Of a stretch of 64,000 nt of DNA, positions 40,958 through 52,807 are shown piece after piece; positions within the stretch are counted from its first letter, which is position 1, and each line of letters opens with the position of its first letter. Under the pieces are notes generated by a model, which saw nothing but the letters and a program-made list of their open reading frames with translations, had not been told where the DNA came from and made no database searches. Source of the stretch: Volutella citrinella. Its lineage: Eukaryota; Ascomycota; Sordariomycetes; Hypocreales; Nectriaceae. Location of the stretch: positions 1,736,001 to 1,800,000 of the forward strand of contig JAWZSP010000003.1 in the NCBI GenBank assembly GCA_034401135.1. Reading direction: 5' to 3'. A program made the position numbers and the translations under genes.

Positions 40958-42946
40958 CTAAACCTCTTCCTTTTTCTCGCTTGTTCCCACCGTGTCTTTG
41001 GCGGTTTCAAGAACACCCGTCTCTGTCATCGGCTGCTTCTCACTCCTCCTCGCCGCGAGTCGCTGCTGGTTCCTAGCCCTCTTTGCATCGACTCGATCTT
41101 GCTCCTCTCGCAACATGCGGATCGTGGGGCTCTTGGCGCGGATCTTCGCACCGTATTTCCAGAACACAAACGGAAGCGGAACCAGTACGACTTCGAGAAG
41201 CCCAAGCACCGTTCCAGCCCACTGAGGCGACAAATTCTGATACATGGACGGTCCGGCGAGGGGGAGGACCGCCCCAAAGATACTGCGCAGGACGGCGTTT
41301 CCAGCGAGCGCGCTGGCAGCATAGATGGTGTACGTTCCAGCAAGGTAATTGGCGCCATAGATGAAGATGAGCGTGTTTCCGGCACCAAACGGTACGCCAA
41401 AGGCGATGGGGACTGCCCAGTGGATAGAGGCGGGGAGGCAGGTCCACGCAAAGACGAGCTGGCCCACAGCCGCCAGGATTCCGCCAAAGGCCATGACCAA
41501 GGCAGTTGACTCGGGTTGGACTCGGCCCGTTTCGGGATCACGCGGCTGTGAGTTGACGAAGCGACGGATGAGTGGCTCGCACACGATGGCCAGCATGGTG
41601 CCGACACCAATCCCTACAAAAGAAAGGCCTGACATTGAGGGACTCCATCCGCGATGCTGTGCAAAGACGATGGGGTACGCCACAAAGCAGAGATAGAGAA
41701 CACCGTACACCACCGAGATCCTGTCGACAGGTCAGCACTTTGATTGCGAGCCAACCGGCCAAAATGGTAGTCATCAGTACGAACCAGATGTCCATGAACC
41801 AGAGGATAGGCTCTGTGGCCACCAGAATGAATGGCCGGCTCATGTTGATTTTGAGGAGGTGGATGGTCGACACCTTTTGGTCGTATTGACACCACCACTG
41901 AGGGTCATCGTTCTCTTTGCGCATCCGGGCAGCTTTCCGCTTCAGGATGGCGGGGGCGTATGTCTCTTTCACGGTTGCTAGCATGATGGCACCTACACCC
42001 CCTAGGATGAGGACGATCCAGTTTGTCCACTGCCAGCCCAGATGCTCGAAAACGAAGCCGCCAATGACAGGCCCTAGGGAAGGTCCATTCAATGGCGCAA
42101 TGGACCAGGCCGACATGGCAAGGGCGAGATAGTCCGGATCCGCAATGTCGACGATAGTCCCGGGACTGTTGGTCAGCATGGCTGCGCCGAAGAGAGCCCT
42201 GGCAAAGCAATTGCGTCAGAATATTCCACATGTCTCAGGTCGACGGCATCTACTCACCCTATGAATCGAATCACCAACATCTGCGTCAACGAAGTTGCCA
42301 CGCCACACGGGATAATGAGCAGTACCCATAGGGTATAGCATATGATATAAACTGGCCTGCGGCCATACAGCTCGCTCATTGGGGCTAAAATGAGGCTGCC
42401 TACCGCCAGCCCGAGCAAATAGGTTGTCAGGCCAAGCGTTGCGACAATCTTTGAGCAGCCGAACTCCTCCATGAGACCTGGAATCGAGGCTGTATAGCAG
42501 GTGCTGTACAGCACAATCACCCACGTGGAGAAGGAAACAGAAATGGTTACCCAGCAGCGGTACCAGAATGGCCAGTTTCTGGGGTTCTCCGGGTCACCCT
42601 CCTCAAAGTAGACCTCGAAATCTGGAGGGCGGGACGCTGCGCTCCCGACACTGGCGCCGGTTCTGGTGTAGGTAATGGGCTCGCGTGCCTCACGCTCGGC
42701 TTCGGTTTCGACGTCTGCAGTAATGGCATGCTCGAGGACCTCTAGGATGTCGGAATCATGGGATCTACGGGCCGCCGCCAGGCTGGTACGGCTTCTGCGT
42801 GCCTCAGCTGTCTTTATCGGTTCCAGGACGGGGGATGAGGCGCATGATGAGGACGACAATGAGGACGCATCGTCATCGGAAGCCACCGAGGGCCTCTGGA
42901 GACTTTGTTCCAGAACCTTTCTGGAAGCGTCCTCAAAGTTGCCCAT
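40958..42946 (-). CDS. MFS exporter, DHA1 (drug/polyamine:H+ antiporter) type
   Basis: Proton-coupled plasma-membrane exporter of the fungal DHA1 type, similar to polyamine/drug transporters (Tpo/Flu1 group). Exons (minus) are 42946-42258, 42198-41785 and 41720-40958, 621 aa. Introns are 59 nt (GTGAGT...CCAG) and 64 nt (GTTCGT...ACAG), both phase 2. Residues 1-130 are a cytosolic Ser/Asp/Glu-rich tail ending in the group signature GDPENPRNWP (about 117-126). About 12 hydrophobic helices follow; the loop 2-3 motif appears as LILAPMSELYGRRPVYI. The motif FGAAMLTNSPGTIVDI and LNGPSLGPVIGGFVFEHLGW (motif C-like) are typical of the drug-exporter family. The central loop is basic (KRKAARMRKEND), and the C-terminal tail is Lys/Arg/Glu-rich. 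The substrate cannot be read from sequence. No biosynthetic cluster adjoins it. Confidence 0.9.
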
Positions 42947-44343
42947 TATCGGCGATATTCTTATTACTCGATTCGGGGTAGGATTGATGGGCGGCGGGGG
43001 CGACGAGAGCCCGGGGCCGAGGGCATGCTACCTCAACGCTACGTGGGCTACGCGCGAAGTGTAACAGACGACTGAAGCAACTTCCTTCGGATGCGAGCAA
43101 GGCAAAAGAAGCGAAGGAAGGGGCCAGGATGCAGTTGAGAAGAGTTGTTACAAGAAAGAGGTGGGCAGCTTCTGGCGCCGTTGCGGACTGGTTTTGACTC
43201 TTGACGGCCGGGGCCGGGGCCGGACCTGGCTAACCATGTTGCTAGGGTGCCATGCGCGCCTTTCCAATGCGCCCTTCGAGCACGCCTCTTCCCGGACCGG
43301 TCAGTGTAAGGAGTAGTGGCCTATCCTATGGGTGGCTGCTACGGAGGAGACTGGGCTTTTTGCGACGGGCATAGCACCGGGGATGATGAATTTTCACATC
43401 TAGGCCCCCCAAGTGGAGCGGCCCCTCAGGGAGTCAAGGGACCCGGTGGAGAAGAAGCGGGGGATCAAGATTGCCCCTTCCACGATGCGAAATACCAGTA
43501 CCACCACACCATCAACGCAAACGAGAAGTGAGAAGTCGTGCTGAGGATGGGCCAACTCGTCATCTGCCCAGATCGGGCAAGATGGACGGGGCAATGAGCA
43601 CCCAGAACAGTGGGGACATCCGAGGCTCCCTCTGGCCTCTGAGGTTGTCAAGTGGTTGGAGGGGCCTCGGTGGTGGAGGGAGCTTATCAAGAGGGGGAAG
43701 AGGGGAAGGACAAGGAGAGTCAAGGGCAGTCCCAGCGATTGGTTGGTTGGACGGGCATCTGACTCGGAGTGGAGGGGCTTTGGCTTGGGAAGGCCAGGCA
43801 TTTGCCAATCACAGCTCCCCAAAGCCCAAATTTCTCCAACGGCAACAGAAGAACGACGAGGCGAGATGCGGTGGCGTGGTTGGCTCTTGGGCGCGCCGGG
43901 CGGAGCAGATCCGAAAGCCGAAAGCCGCTTTCGGCCGGGACTGGAAGTGAAGTTTCAACAGATTGACTTCCCACTACTGCATCGCACATCAAGCCATCCC
44001 GGCGCCATTGGCTCGTCATCTGCAGCCCAACAGACCGGTGATCTGATTTTGAGGACCCGCTACAGAGTGTCGGGCCTCGACAAAGCGGATGTAGCAGTCA
44101 CAGTTGCGGAGGAGAGCCAAGGGTCAAGTCACAGGATGCTGTATGCGTGTGAATTTTGTCTCGTGGCGTGCTCCTGGGACTTGGGCCGTTCATGGCCTCT
44201 CGCTCAGCTCAACTCTGAATCCGCATACGGTTTGATTGAGCCAGAGGATGGTCTCTACGCTAGAGTCAGCGTTCTGGCAGCTCACCACTATGGAATCCGC
44301 GAGGGAGTGATTGACTCGGCGACGGCATCAGTACATGTGCAAC
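42947..44343. other. Intergenic: promoter of the MFS gene and 3' flank of the GNAT gene
   Basis: 1.4 kb. Purine-rich on the plus strand at 43640-43720, which would be CT-rich leader or promoter in the sense of the MFS gene. A 233-codon plus-strand frame (43656-44354) overlaps it but its composition is repetitive and I see no family. No gene called. Confidence 0.45.
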
Positions 44344-45180
44344 TCAAGCCTTGACAGTCCACCTCTCCATATTTTCCGGCCACCAGATCATCGTCCAGAC
44401 CTTGATGCCCGGTCCCCCTGGCTGCTTCTTACCAGTCTCTGATACAACCCCCTTTCCGAAAGAGAGCTCCCCCACAGCCTCAAACCCGGCCTTTGCAAAC
44501 TGTGAGAATGAGTTCTTGCTTGTGGCCTCGAGCCAAATGGGCTTGCCGTCCCGTCGCGCGAGGCCTTTGAGGTGCTCCGTCATGGCCCTAAGCATGCCTT
44601 GCCGGCGATGGGCTGGCAACGTTGTACAGATAGCAACGTAGTAGCAGTCGCTCAACCTCGAAGATGGGATGACGGTCGCCTTTTGCTTTTCTACTTCGGT
44701 GACGAACTTGAAAATGAGGCGCTTGAATTCGGGCTGTCAGCATCATCACTAGCGGCACGGAAGCAGGACTGGAGCACATACGTAACTGGCCTTGATGTTC
44801 CCGGAAAACGTGGCAGAGATTGCGCCAACGTTCCAGAAGGTTGAAAGACCGGTCAGCTCGAAGCCAGGCGCAACTACAGCCATGGAGGCGCTCCAGTCGT
44901 TGACGTCGAGAATCATGCCACCAGACTCTGTCGCTGAAGCTATGACGGGCCGCATCAAGAGCCAGAGCTTCTTGCGGTAGGCTTCCTCGTCATAGTCGTG
45001 GTACAAGTACGAGTACAAGTGATCGGTGTAGAAGTAAGGCACAGTTCCCTCCAAAGCCTTTTGCAGAGGGTTCGAGTCTGCTCGCTGGTCAGTTCAAGCG
45101 ATGCGGCGTGTGCGTCTACCAGAGGGATGTTTGTCACCTTTGTAGTTCTCACGGACTATCAGAGGAGTGTTGGAAGCCAT
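44344..45180 (-). CDS. GNAT-family N-acetyltransferase
   Basis: Acetyl-CoA-dependent N-acetyltransferase of the GNAT fold; substrate unknown. Exons (minus) are 45180-45138, 45077-44782 and 44733-44344, giving 242 aa. Intron 1 (60 nt) has GTGACA...AGCAG, phase 1. Intron 2 starts GTATGT, phase 0. Its acceptor is ambiguous: CAG before CCCGAATTC (48-nt intron, used here) or AAG nine bases later (57 nt), which would drop three residues (PEF) but leave the CTGAC branch point better placed. Visible motifs: an N-terminal region LQKALEGTVPYFYTDHLYSYLYHD, and motif A as VAICTTLPAHRRQGMLRAMTEHL, with the acetyl-CoA pyrophosphate loop RRQGML. Then come KPIWLEATSKNSFSQFAKAGFEAVGEL (motif B) and a C-terminal Trp-rich strand. 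Proteins of this size are common in fungi and mostly uncharacterised. Confidence 0.82.
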
Positions 45181-48100
45181 TGCGACCACAGCATCCGACG
45201 CAGAGAAGGGAAAAGAGAGTTACGTCGCTGACAAAAGTTGTGACGTGAGACCGTGTGACGCGGATGACTCGGGGACATTGGCGGTGTTACCAAAGTACTT
45301 AGTTACTCAAGCTGACATGTCCCGGCATCCTAGGGCAGACCATTACTACACTCGCCAATGGTGTGACTGTTGCGCTCTTCGATGTGGCTTCCAAAAGCGC
45401 AACATCCTTTGATGATTGACGGCGTCGTCACGGATGGCTCAAGTATGGGGTCCATTCCGACGCGCTCTCCCCATTGATACTCGATGCACGAGCAGTTCAA
45501 CCTGCGAAATCGGGCTTCGGTGGGCCGCCTCGAATCAGACAGGTGGCACTGCTGTGCAAAGGACACATGTGCCATTGTCGATACGGTCCATGCCATCATG
45601 GCCAACAGTGGAAAGGCCGAATCTGGTGATAAGCCGCGAACCATCTGACGGGACTGGGATGGTAACCTGGCACAATCCGAACAGTGCTGGCTGAGGCTGT
45701 GACGGAGAGGAAGCCACGCAAACCTCTCTATTCAACGAACCCATCCCGTATCTAGTGGTTCGCTCCTAATTCGCATTGCACATTCGACGTCCGCTTGGGG
45801 CATTGGTTCAAAAGCCTGACGAGGTTTGGGTTTTGATTGATGATTGCCCGAGCCTGGCTCAGCTTACGCCCAAGATGCATTTACTGAAGCCGAGCGTTCA
45901 GCTGAGTCCGAATTCGTTAACAACCAGATTCCAGTGTTGGTATTCATTTATACTAGTACTATGAAGCTGTGGTCATATCGAAGAGCTTGAAGCCGATGGG
46001 GGTTGGTCCAGAGGTAAGAATCTCTTCAACCACACAGTGACTGGGGATTCGAGGACGCAAACCAAGGACCAACCAAGATACTTTTCGTCCATCAAATTTG
46101 CAATTGATCTGTATATCCATCTCGCCAGGTTGGCGGGGTGAGTTGATATCCAAATTCGATCGTCAACCACGGTTCTCTGCCCAACTTCCCCATCGGGGCT
46201 GCAACAGGGCTGATGTCAAATGGACAACCCTTCTGCAATTGTCTCACGAACGCATGGTCGAAAGGCATCAAGAATCCCATCCGGGATCATCATACCCCAT
46301 TCATGGGCTTGCGCAAACGTGGCAGTCGTCCCCAGGGCTTTCTCCGTCACCGGTGTGCCAGGGCTGGGATGGTATTTCTAAAAATACACTCTATTGTCGT
46401 CTAATTGCCCACTTTCCGTCGACTTACCGCTGATTACCGGCCACTTGAACCGCCTTGGTGAAAGATCTACCCCCATGATCCCACAAGGCGGGAATGGACA
46501 TGGACAGTATCACCTGTTTATGGCGGGGGAGAGGGGCGTGCCAGCCAACAGCCAACCCGGCCAACCCACGCGGTACCCCCTTCTGGAATCTGCATCACTG
46601 CAGCAAACAGTGCTTCTCTCCCAACCTCTACTGCAGGGTACAGTGCACTGCCTCTGGCATCACTGGACGCAGGGGGGAAAGCAGGATTCCGCAGGGATGC
46701 AGGAATGCTCCCGACCCAGCGGACTGGCAGTGATCATCGCCATGAGTGCCTTGTTGGGCGTGCGGCAGGGGACTGAGAGGACCAAGAGACCCTGGATGGG
46801 AGCCCGCCCTCCCCTTGAATGCACTGGGATCTTTAGATCCCGACGAGGGTTCGACTGCAACGTCTGCGTTCGCCCGATGTTTCCAAACACCTTAATAGTC
46901 GCCCCCGAGTATATGGGGTGTTTGAGGCAGTAGTGGCGAAGGCCAACCTGGGCAAATCTCGTATTTGTTTGACGATGTGACAATGACGGAGCGTGGACCT
47001 GAGCTAACTAGACTATCAGATTGCCTAGTACAATGTAGTTCACAAGGGGTTCTGTGGGGTGCGGAGGACATTGGGTGTTGCGCGTGTAAGTGGGAGGGAT
47101 CTGCGACTGCGTTGTTGAATGCTACCACCGGTCGCGGCTAGCAAATCGTCAGGGTTCTGGGGTAGTAACCGAAATTCCTTTCAGATTCACCAAGTTTGCT
47201 GAAGAGGAACCCTGAGGTCGGTTTCCCTGAAAGCAAAAATAGCTTCGCCATGTTCAATTGGATCTTCTAGTTGCACAGTTAGCCTGTCGCTCGCTTACTA
47301 GTAGGAGAAGATTGCGTATCGACACTAACACGGCGGCAGGATCCAATTCCACGCCAGCCTTAAATCGATAACCAGTGATCAGCACCCCGCTATACCTAGC
47401 TACGAGGATTGGAATCGACAGATACGAAGTGGCGAGCCCCGGATGGGTTCGGATCAACGGTCTAACGGTGATATGACGGGATGAAGATGAACCCCCGTGT
47501 TGGGCTTGCGTGGTTCGCAATTTCCTTGACTGCCAGCCACTCGAGAGGCAGCTTAGAGGACTATGCTGTGATACTTGGACCTAGCTTGCATAATGCATCG
47601 ACTTCACGGTGTGGCTGGCGATGACAAAATCGAAACGGGAACAGGGCGCCGTGTCCATCACAAAATCGGCAGGGTAGCTCATAGATGGCTAGGCTATGAC
47701 GTGAATGCCTCCATTGCCCAAGTTCCCATGACTTTTACCCACGTGTGCGCCGAGGATCATCACTATCAGATCGGCAAACCCGATGGGACCCCTTTGTTTC
47801 AGAACTGCCACCATGGGGGGTTGGAAAGTGATGATCTGGCTGATGAAGTACAACTTGCGAGCTGAGGCGTGCCACGTCAATAGGCGTAGTTGGCGGGCAA
47901 GGGTGTTGATGCGGTGGTAGTGGTGGGTGTTTCCTGTTCCCCATCTTGCTGGAGCGGGCGCGGTGAGGATGCAGCGTGCGGCGATGGGGGCCGAGCTTCC
48001 AGCCTTCCACTGCCTGTTGCGGGATCTGTCACCCCTGTCCAATGTCGAAATTGTTCGGTGCTGGGCTTCGAGCGACCAAGTGGGGTCTGCCGACAGTTTC

Positions 48101-50314
48101 AGTTCCGTGGGTGAGGTTGACGTGCGAGCATGGGCCACCATCGTGGCTGTCGTGACGTCATATGACGCAGGTAGTGGCGGGGGGGGAATATTGCATATTT
48201 TCTTACGCGACCAGCATGCCCCATGTTCAAAGTCCAGGACTGGAGGACCGCTGAAGGTGCGCCTCCGAGACGATGCCATGTCGACATGCAAGCGCGTGTG
48301 GCCTGAAGCGCCACCGCAGGCCGGGGACCTAGTCGATTATGTGAGGTGATACCGAGCTGTCCCTTGACTCCCCTAGTTACCGTTACTGACGCCTTGTAAT
48401 GAATGGCTTGGGAAGCAGCGGGAGTGAATACCGCGGTTAGGTTAGCGTTGGTGCAATGGCATTTCGGCATTTCAACGGCCTTCCTTCATGACCGGCTCGA
48501 TGGCCGGCTGTGGTCCCCGAGCTGTGGCTTGAGCCTCACCCACAACCGGAGCGTCGACGTCCACGAACGACACTGCAAACGTTGGTCTCCGTGCCTCAGC
48601 CTGATATGGCTGTATACCAATTTAGAAGCAGAGCCTGGGCAGAAGCTCTCCCACATGCCTTGACACCGTACGCTTGCCTGGTGTTATGGGTTGTTGCCGG
48701 CATGGAGGGTAATAAGATGGAGGCATCGCTTGGCCACCCCCAAAGAACCCTTGGTGCAGGAGTAACGTCATCCTGAAGACAAGATGGGCAAGGCGGGCTC
48801 CCAAATCCCATACCCCGGCACGGAGTATTGGGCTGAAGGGGGAAAACGATCAAGGATTCCGATGCGGCGGGCGTCAATGTGGGGTGATGGGAAAATTTGA
48901 GGCTTGAACACTATGACGTCATTACCACTCTGGTGATGTCGGTCGAGGTGCCAAATTTGATGCACCAGCTGCAGGAGGGGCACGCCAAATTGGCAGCCAA
49001 TCTCCATTCCCCGTGAGGCTGCAACACCCTCAAGGGCTCGCTGTCGAGCAGCGGTCAGCGGCGGCGTAGTCGGGCGCATGTATTGCCCGGGCGAGTTTGC
49101 ATCGGTGGTGTTGGCTTAGTCTAGGGTGGCGCACTCAGTCTGAGTTGAGCTTGTTCATCTGGCTCACGGTGATTCTGACGACGACAGTGAAGATAACAGC
49201 CGACAAGAAAAAGAGCATTTTTCTTTTAGGCAAACTCGACTCGGGGAGTGTAGCCTCTTGCATAGAGCGCAAGCAGCAAGGGCAATTGGTCGATGTGACA
49301 GGGTCAACTAGTGCTATAGATATGGGGCATGCCATCCCCATAGCCCGTGATTTGCATCTGTCGCTAGGAGACCCTGTCGATTCGCACTGGAGGAAGAAAA
49401 GAAAAAATAGAGTGGCAAAAGATCTGCAAAGTACACCTCCAGCTGCAGGGCTCCCTAGCATCAGTCGCCAGCGACTTCTTTGCGAGGCTGACGAGGGATT
49501 GCGGTATAACAGCAGCTTTGATGGGCCGAAACGAGTCGACACGGTACTCCATCTGCTGCTTAACGTCACCGGCGGTAGGTAAATATGGTGAAATTTCTCG
49601 ATGCTAATCTTAATTCACCTTCATAAGCCTTCCGTCTTTCGAACGGTGTATGTGATCCGGCTCAGTGGCCGTCCAGAGTATCCCTGGCCTTCTGATGGGG
49701 GCCAACGGGGCATGATGGCTGCAGCCGCGTCAACTAGCGTGGGGCGCTTAGGATGGTGCTCTGCGGCTGCATCAATGTATGCCCTTCGACCAAGCCAGGC
49801 AACCAGACAGGGAGGGCATGGCGGTTCGCTGGAATGGGCCGATTCTGATGGATGTTATCGTATGCGACACCTTGGGCATTGGAAGATTTAGGCGGATGGC
49901 CCGTGGACTAGCCGCCAGCGGTAGTTAGGTAGGCTCAGGGAGTCGTTGGCTTGAACCGGGGCCAAGCGGTGGATGCCCCTCCAGGCTTGGCGCCGACCGG
50001 GATGTTAGACTTGGGACCATATCAGAGGCAATGGCAACCAGCCAAGCCAGCGACAGGTTGGACACGATGGTGTGGACCCGATTTGAGGGGGCGACATGCA
50101 CCGCCACATGACTGGGAAGGATACAAGCCGTTTTGCAGTATGCTCCTGCCGGTGGGTGTCCCAGTACACATTCGGGAACCTTCCACAATGGGACGGGACG
50201 AAGGGGCTACATGGGAACTTTGGGGGCGGATACAATTGTCCCCGGCAAGTAAAGCAGGAGCGTACTGAGAAATTAGCAGGTACGGTTCAAAGGGCCAGGT
50301 TGGTGGGCCGGCAG

Positions 50315-50328
50315 TGGCACCGGTGCCA
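50315..50328. repeat. 14-bp perfect palindrome with ACCGGT core
   Basis: TGGCACCGGTGCCA reads identically on both strands. Its core resembles the AACCGGTT sites bound by Grainyhead/CP2 factors, and a CP2-family gene lies downstream. Motif resemblance only. Confidence 0.5.
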
Positions 50329-51796
50329 AAGGGCGGGTGTATTTCATCTGATCTTCTAGGTAGTGTCACACAGAGGGCCATATCGGCAAAATGAATGCGA
50401 AAAGGTAGAATACCTTCCGGAACACGGCGGTCGCGAGTGAACCGTGCGGGAGCTTTCTTTTTTCCCTCTCCTTTTATCTCTCCACGTAGGACCACGCGGC
50501 CGCGACTCGCCGATATTGATGCGATTCAAAGGGGAGCACTCGATCCTCGATGACCGTACGGCGTTCCGATGACAACTGTGTGGGGCTGAGCAGAAGTATC
50601 GATGACCAGAGAAAGATCCGATCGACCTCAAGAGCTACAGTGGATTCCGGTCATCCTCCAGCCACGCACGGATAGGCCAGCAGCGCTTCGGATGGCGTTC
50701 CTGGGCAGGGGGGGACCGCTGTAAAGGTGTCGCTGAGCGGATGGGGAAGTGCGCCGGAGCGGCGCTGAATTGGGGCGCGCATGTGCCATCACAGCACGAC
50801 ACCCGCTCAAGCTTCAGCAACCGCGACGTTGAATGCAACGCCGCAGACAGGCGAAGTGGGAGTGCTCCTATTAGGTTGTGGCACAACACAAGGGACCAGG
50901 GCAGGCCTCCAACCTTCGTACGTACCTTCATGTGTTTGAAATGGGCTGGAGAATTACATGGAGAACCAGGCTCCAACTCTATCAACTTCGGAGGTGGGAA
51001 GGAGGGAGGCGTGGGTGTAGCAGGAGGGGCTCATGAACCTCCAGTTCAGTCATGCACTAACAATTTGGAAATCCGCGAGCTTCTCCCCAACTCCCCACCA
51101 GACAGGGATCCGACGCCATGGGTCTCGAGGCGTTGTGTGTGTGCATGCAAGTTGCCAAGCCCACCCATGCCCTTGACCACCTCCATCTTGGGCTCATTCT
51201 TCTGCGCGTATCGCTTGTTGAAGTTGTACGCAGTAGTGCCTATTGCTACTGACCTATACTAATAGTACTACTACTACATGGGGAAATGGGATTCCGCCTG
51301 CCGATCAGCTCCCTTCTCCCTTGGAGAGGAGGATTACGAGGAGGAGCCGGCAACGCTGAACGAGTGCCGCTAAGGAGTGCACAACTCGGTGCTTTCAAAC
51401 GTCCCTTGGTCTGTCTCGACACACAGATATACCACCGACAAACTGACCTCCCAGTGGTTCGGGCGAATTGCCCCGGCGCCTCGTCCCACTCCTGCCCATG
51501 TACCACAGCACTGCAAAACACGCGCCACTTCACACCCTTGGCGAAGCGGTGCCTATTATTTTATCCTCAAATGTCTCCAGCTTTGCTCTCTGTTTGTTGA
51601 CACGCCGCCTTGGCCTGATGACGGTGTGCTAGCATGCGTTCGATAGACCCGAGTAACCTCTCACACGCAGATGGAGAGCGCTGGAACGCGCCGGTGGCCT
51701 ATATTTTACGGCCTGCGTCAAGTTACTTTCCCATCGGCCACGCCCTTCCAGTTCGGCCCCTCCAGGGACTGCTCGCTTGACTTTTAGCCAGTTTGA

Positions 51797-51808
51797 ACTA
51801 CTAGTAGT
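51797..51808. repeat. 12-bp palindrome ACTACTAGTAGT
   Basis: Perfect palindrome about 1 kb upstream of the CSP-2-like start codon. Related TACTAGTA-type strings occur at other intergenic places in the window (for example near 36345 and 45953). Confidence 0.5.
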
Positions 51809-52161
51809 ATATGAACCACGCGCAACGTTCATCTCACTCGATCTCTGTTAGCGCCTCTGGCGCCAGTGTATACCATGTATGCCATAGACTACGACACCGC
51901 CTTTAGCCTTTGCCTCTACTCTCCAAATCCTCTTCCCGGGTCGGATTGCTGCGTTAGATACTGCACCCGAGGTACTCTGATGGTCGTCGTCCTGGGGGCG
52001 TGCGTGACCTCCTGCTACGTCCTTTGCTCTTCACCTCGCCTGGGCCGACCCGTGAGACCGTGCACGTTTAGGGCCACTACCCACCCCATACCGTGGCGGC
52101 CCAGGACCCAGGAGCCCTCCAGCGATTGGACCCGTCCCGCTCCTCCAGAACTGACGACAAG

Positions 52162-52176
52162 CCCCCCCCCCCCCCC
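52162..52176 (+). repeat. C15 homopolymer in the CSP-2-like leader region
   Basis: Fifteen consecutive C residues, an error-prone and length-variable tract. Any reading frame across it depends on the exact count. Confidence 0.85.
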
Positions 52177-52807
52177 ACTACCCACTGGATCCACCTCCTC
52201 CAATATACCCGCCTGCCTTAGTCTCTATTCGATGGCAGGTACAAGCGTACTGGTCTGGTATCCTTGCCCATCGGGTCTGCATCGACCTCCGCCGACACCT
52301 TCCCGGCACCTCTCTTGGCTTAAGTTGACTTGCCCTGACGATACTGCTCTTTTCAGAGCTCTTAGCCCTCCTACTCCCTCGCTTCTGTGCTTCTTCGCTT
52401 CTTCCACCTTTCTTCCACCTTACCCTGGGCCTCATTCTTCGCTCCTCGCTGGTGGCCGTCTGTCTCGAATACTAGCCCTCCGTCTCTCCCTCCCATCGCA
52501 TCGATCGATTGTTTCCCGCGCCTGGCGCTCCCTTGCCCATCCGCTCCACCACGCTTTGGACCAACACCCTCTTCTCGGGGGTTCCCCTCTTCATTGCGAT
52601 CAAGTGTTTTCCGCTTGAGACATCCAGTGAATGGGACTCGCCGCTGTCACTGGCTTACACAAACCCTGCGCAGCCTGAGTAAGCGCAGCAAGATATATAT
52701 ACTGTCGCGCAGCTTGGCCGCATTGGCCATCAGCCTGCACGAAGTCCTACTCTCACCTGCCAGCTTCTGGCGACGTCCACGGCGGTCTTCGCACGCCCAT
52801 TGCCGAC

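Larger units (their letters stand above)
45181..52807. promoter_or_regulatory. 7.6-kb region without recognisable genes upstream of the CSP-2-like gene
   Basis: The largest gene-free interval in the window, between the divergent starts of the GNAT and CP2-family genes. GC content is ordinary, not the AT-rich pattern expected of RIP-mutated repeats. No transposon reading frames, tRNA or 5S rRNA were found. Distinct spots: a CACCGGTG at 46348, a 14-bp palindrome TGGCACCGGTGCCA at 50315-50328, a 12-bp palindrome ACTACTAGTAGT at 51797-51808, and a CT-rich stretch with a C15 run from about 52.1 kb that is the likely leader of the downstream gene. All reading frames up to about 250 codons look accidental. 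Large regulatory regions or non-coding transcripts upstream of developmental regulators are common in fungi; that is inference here. Confidence 0.5.

Noticed and set aside
43656..44354. Plus-strand frame of 233 codons next to the GNAT gene
   Set aside because: Gly/Arg/Trp-rich and Ser-rich low-complexity translation from purine-rich DNA, opposite the probable MFS leader, no domain or splice logic; it also runs into the antisense of the GNAT 3' end.
47689..48291. 200-codon minus-strand frame in the gene-free interval
   Set aside because: No recognisable motif, His/Pro/Arg-rich as expected by chance, and overlapped by open frames on the other strand.
45181..52807. Degenerate transposon or RIP-mutated repeat
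   Set aside because: No AT-rich, TpA-rich blocks, no reverse transcriptase or transposase fragments and no terminal repeats seen by eye.
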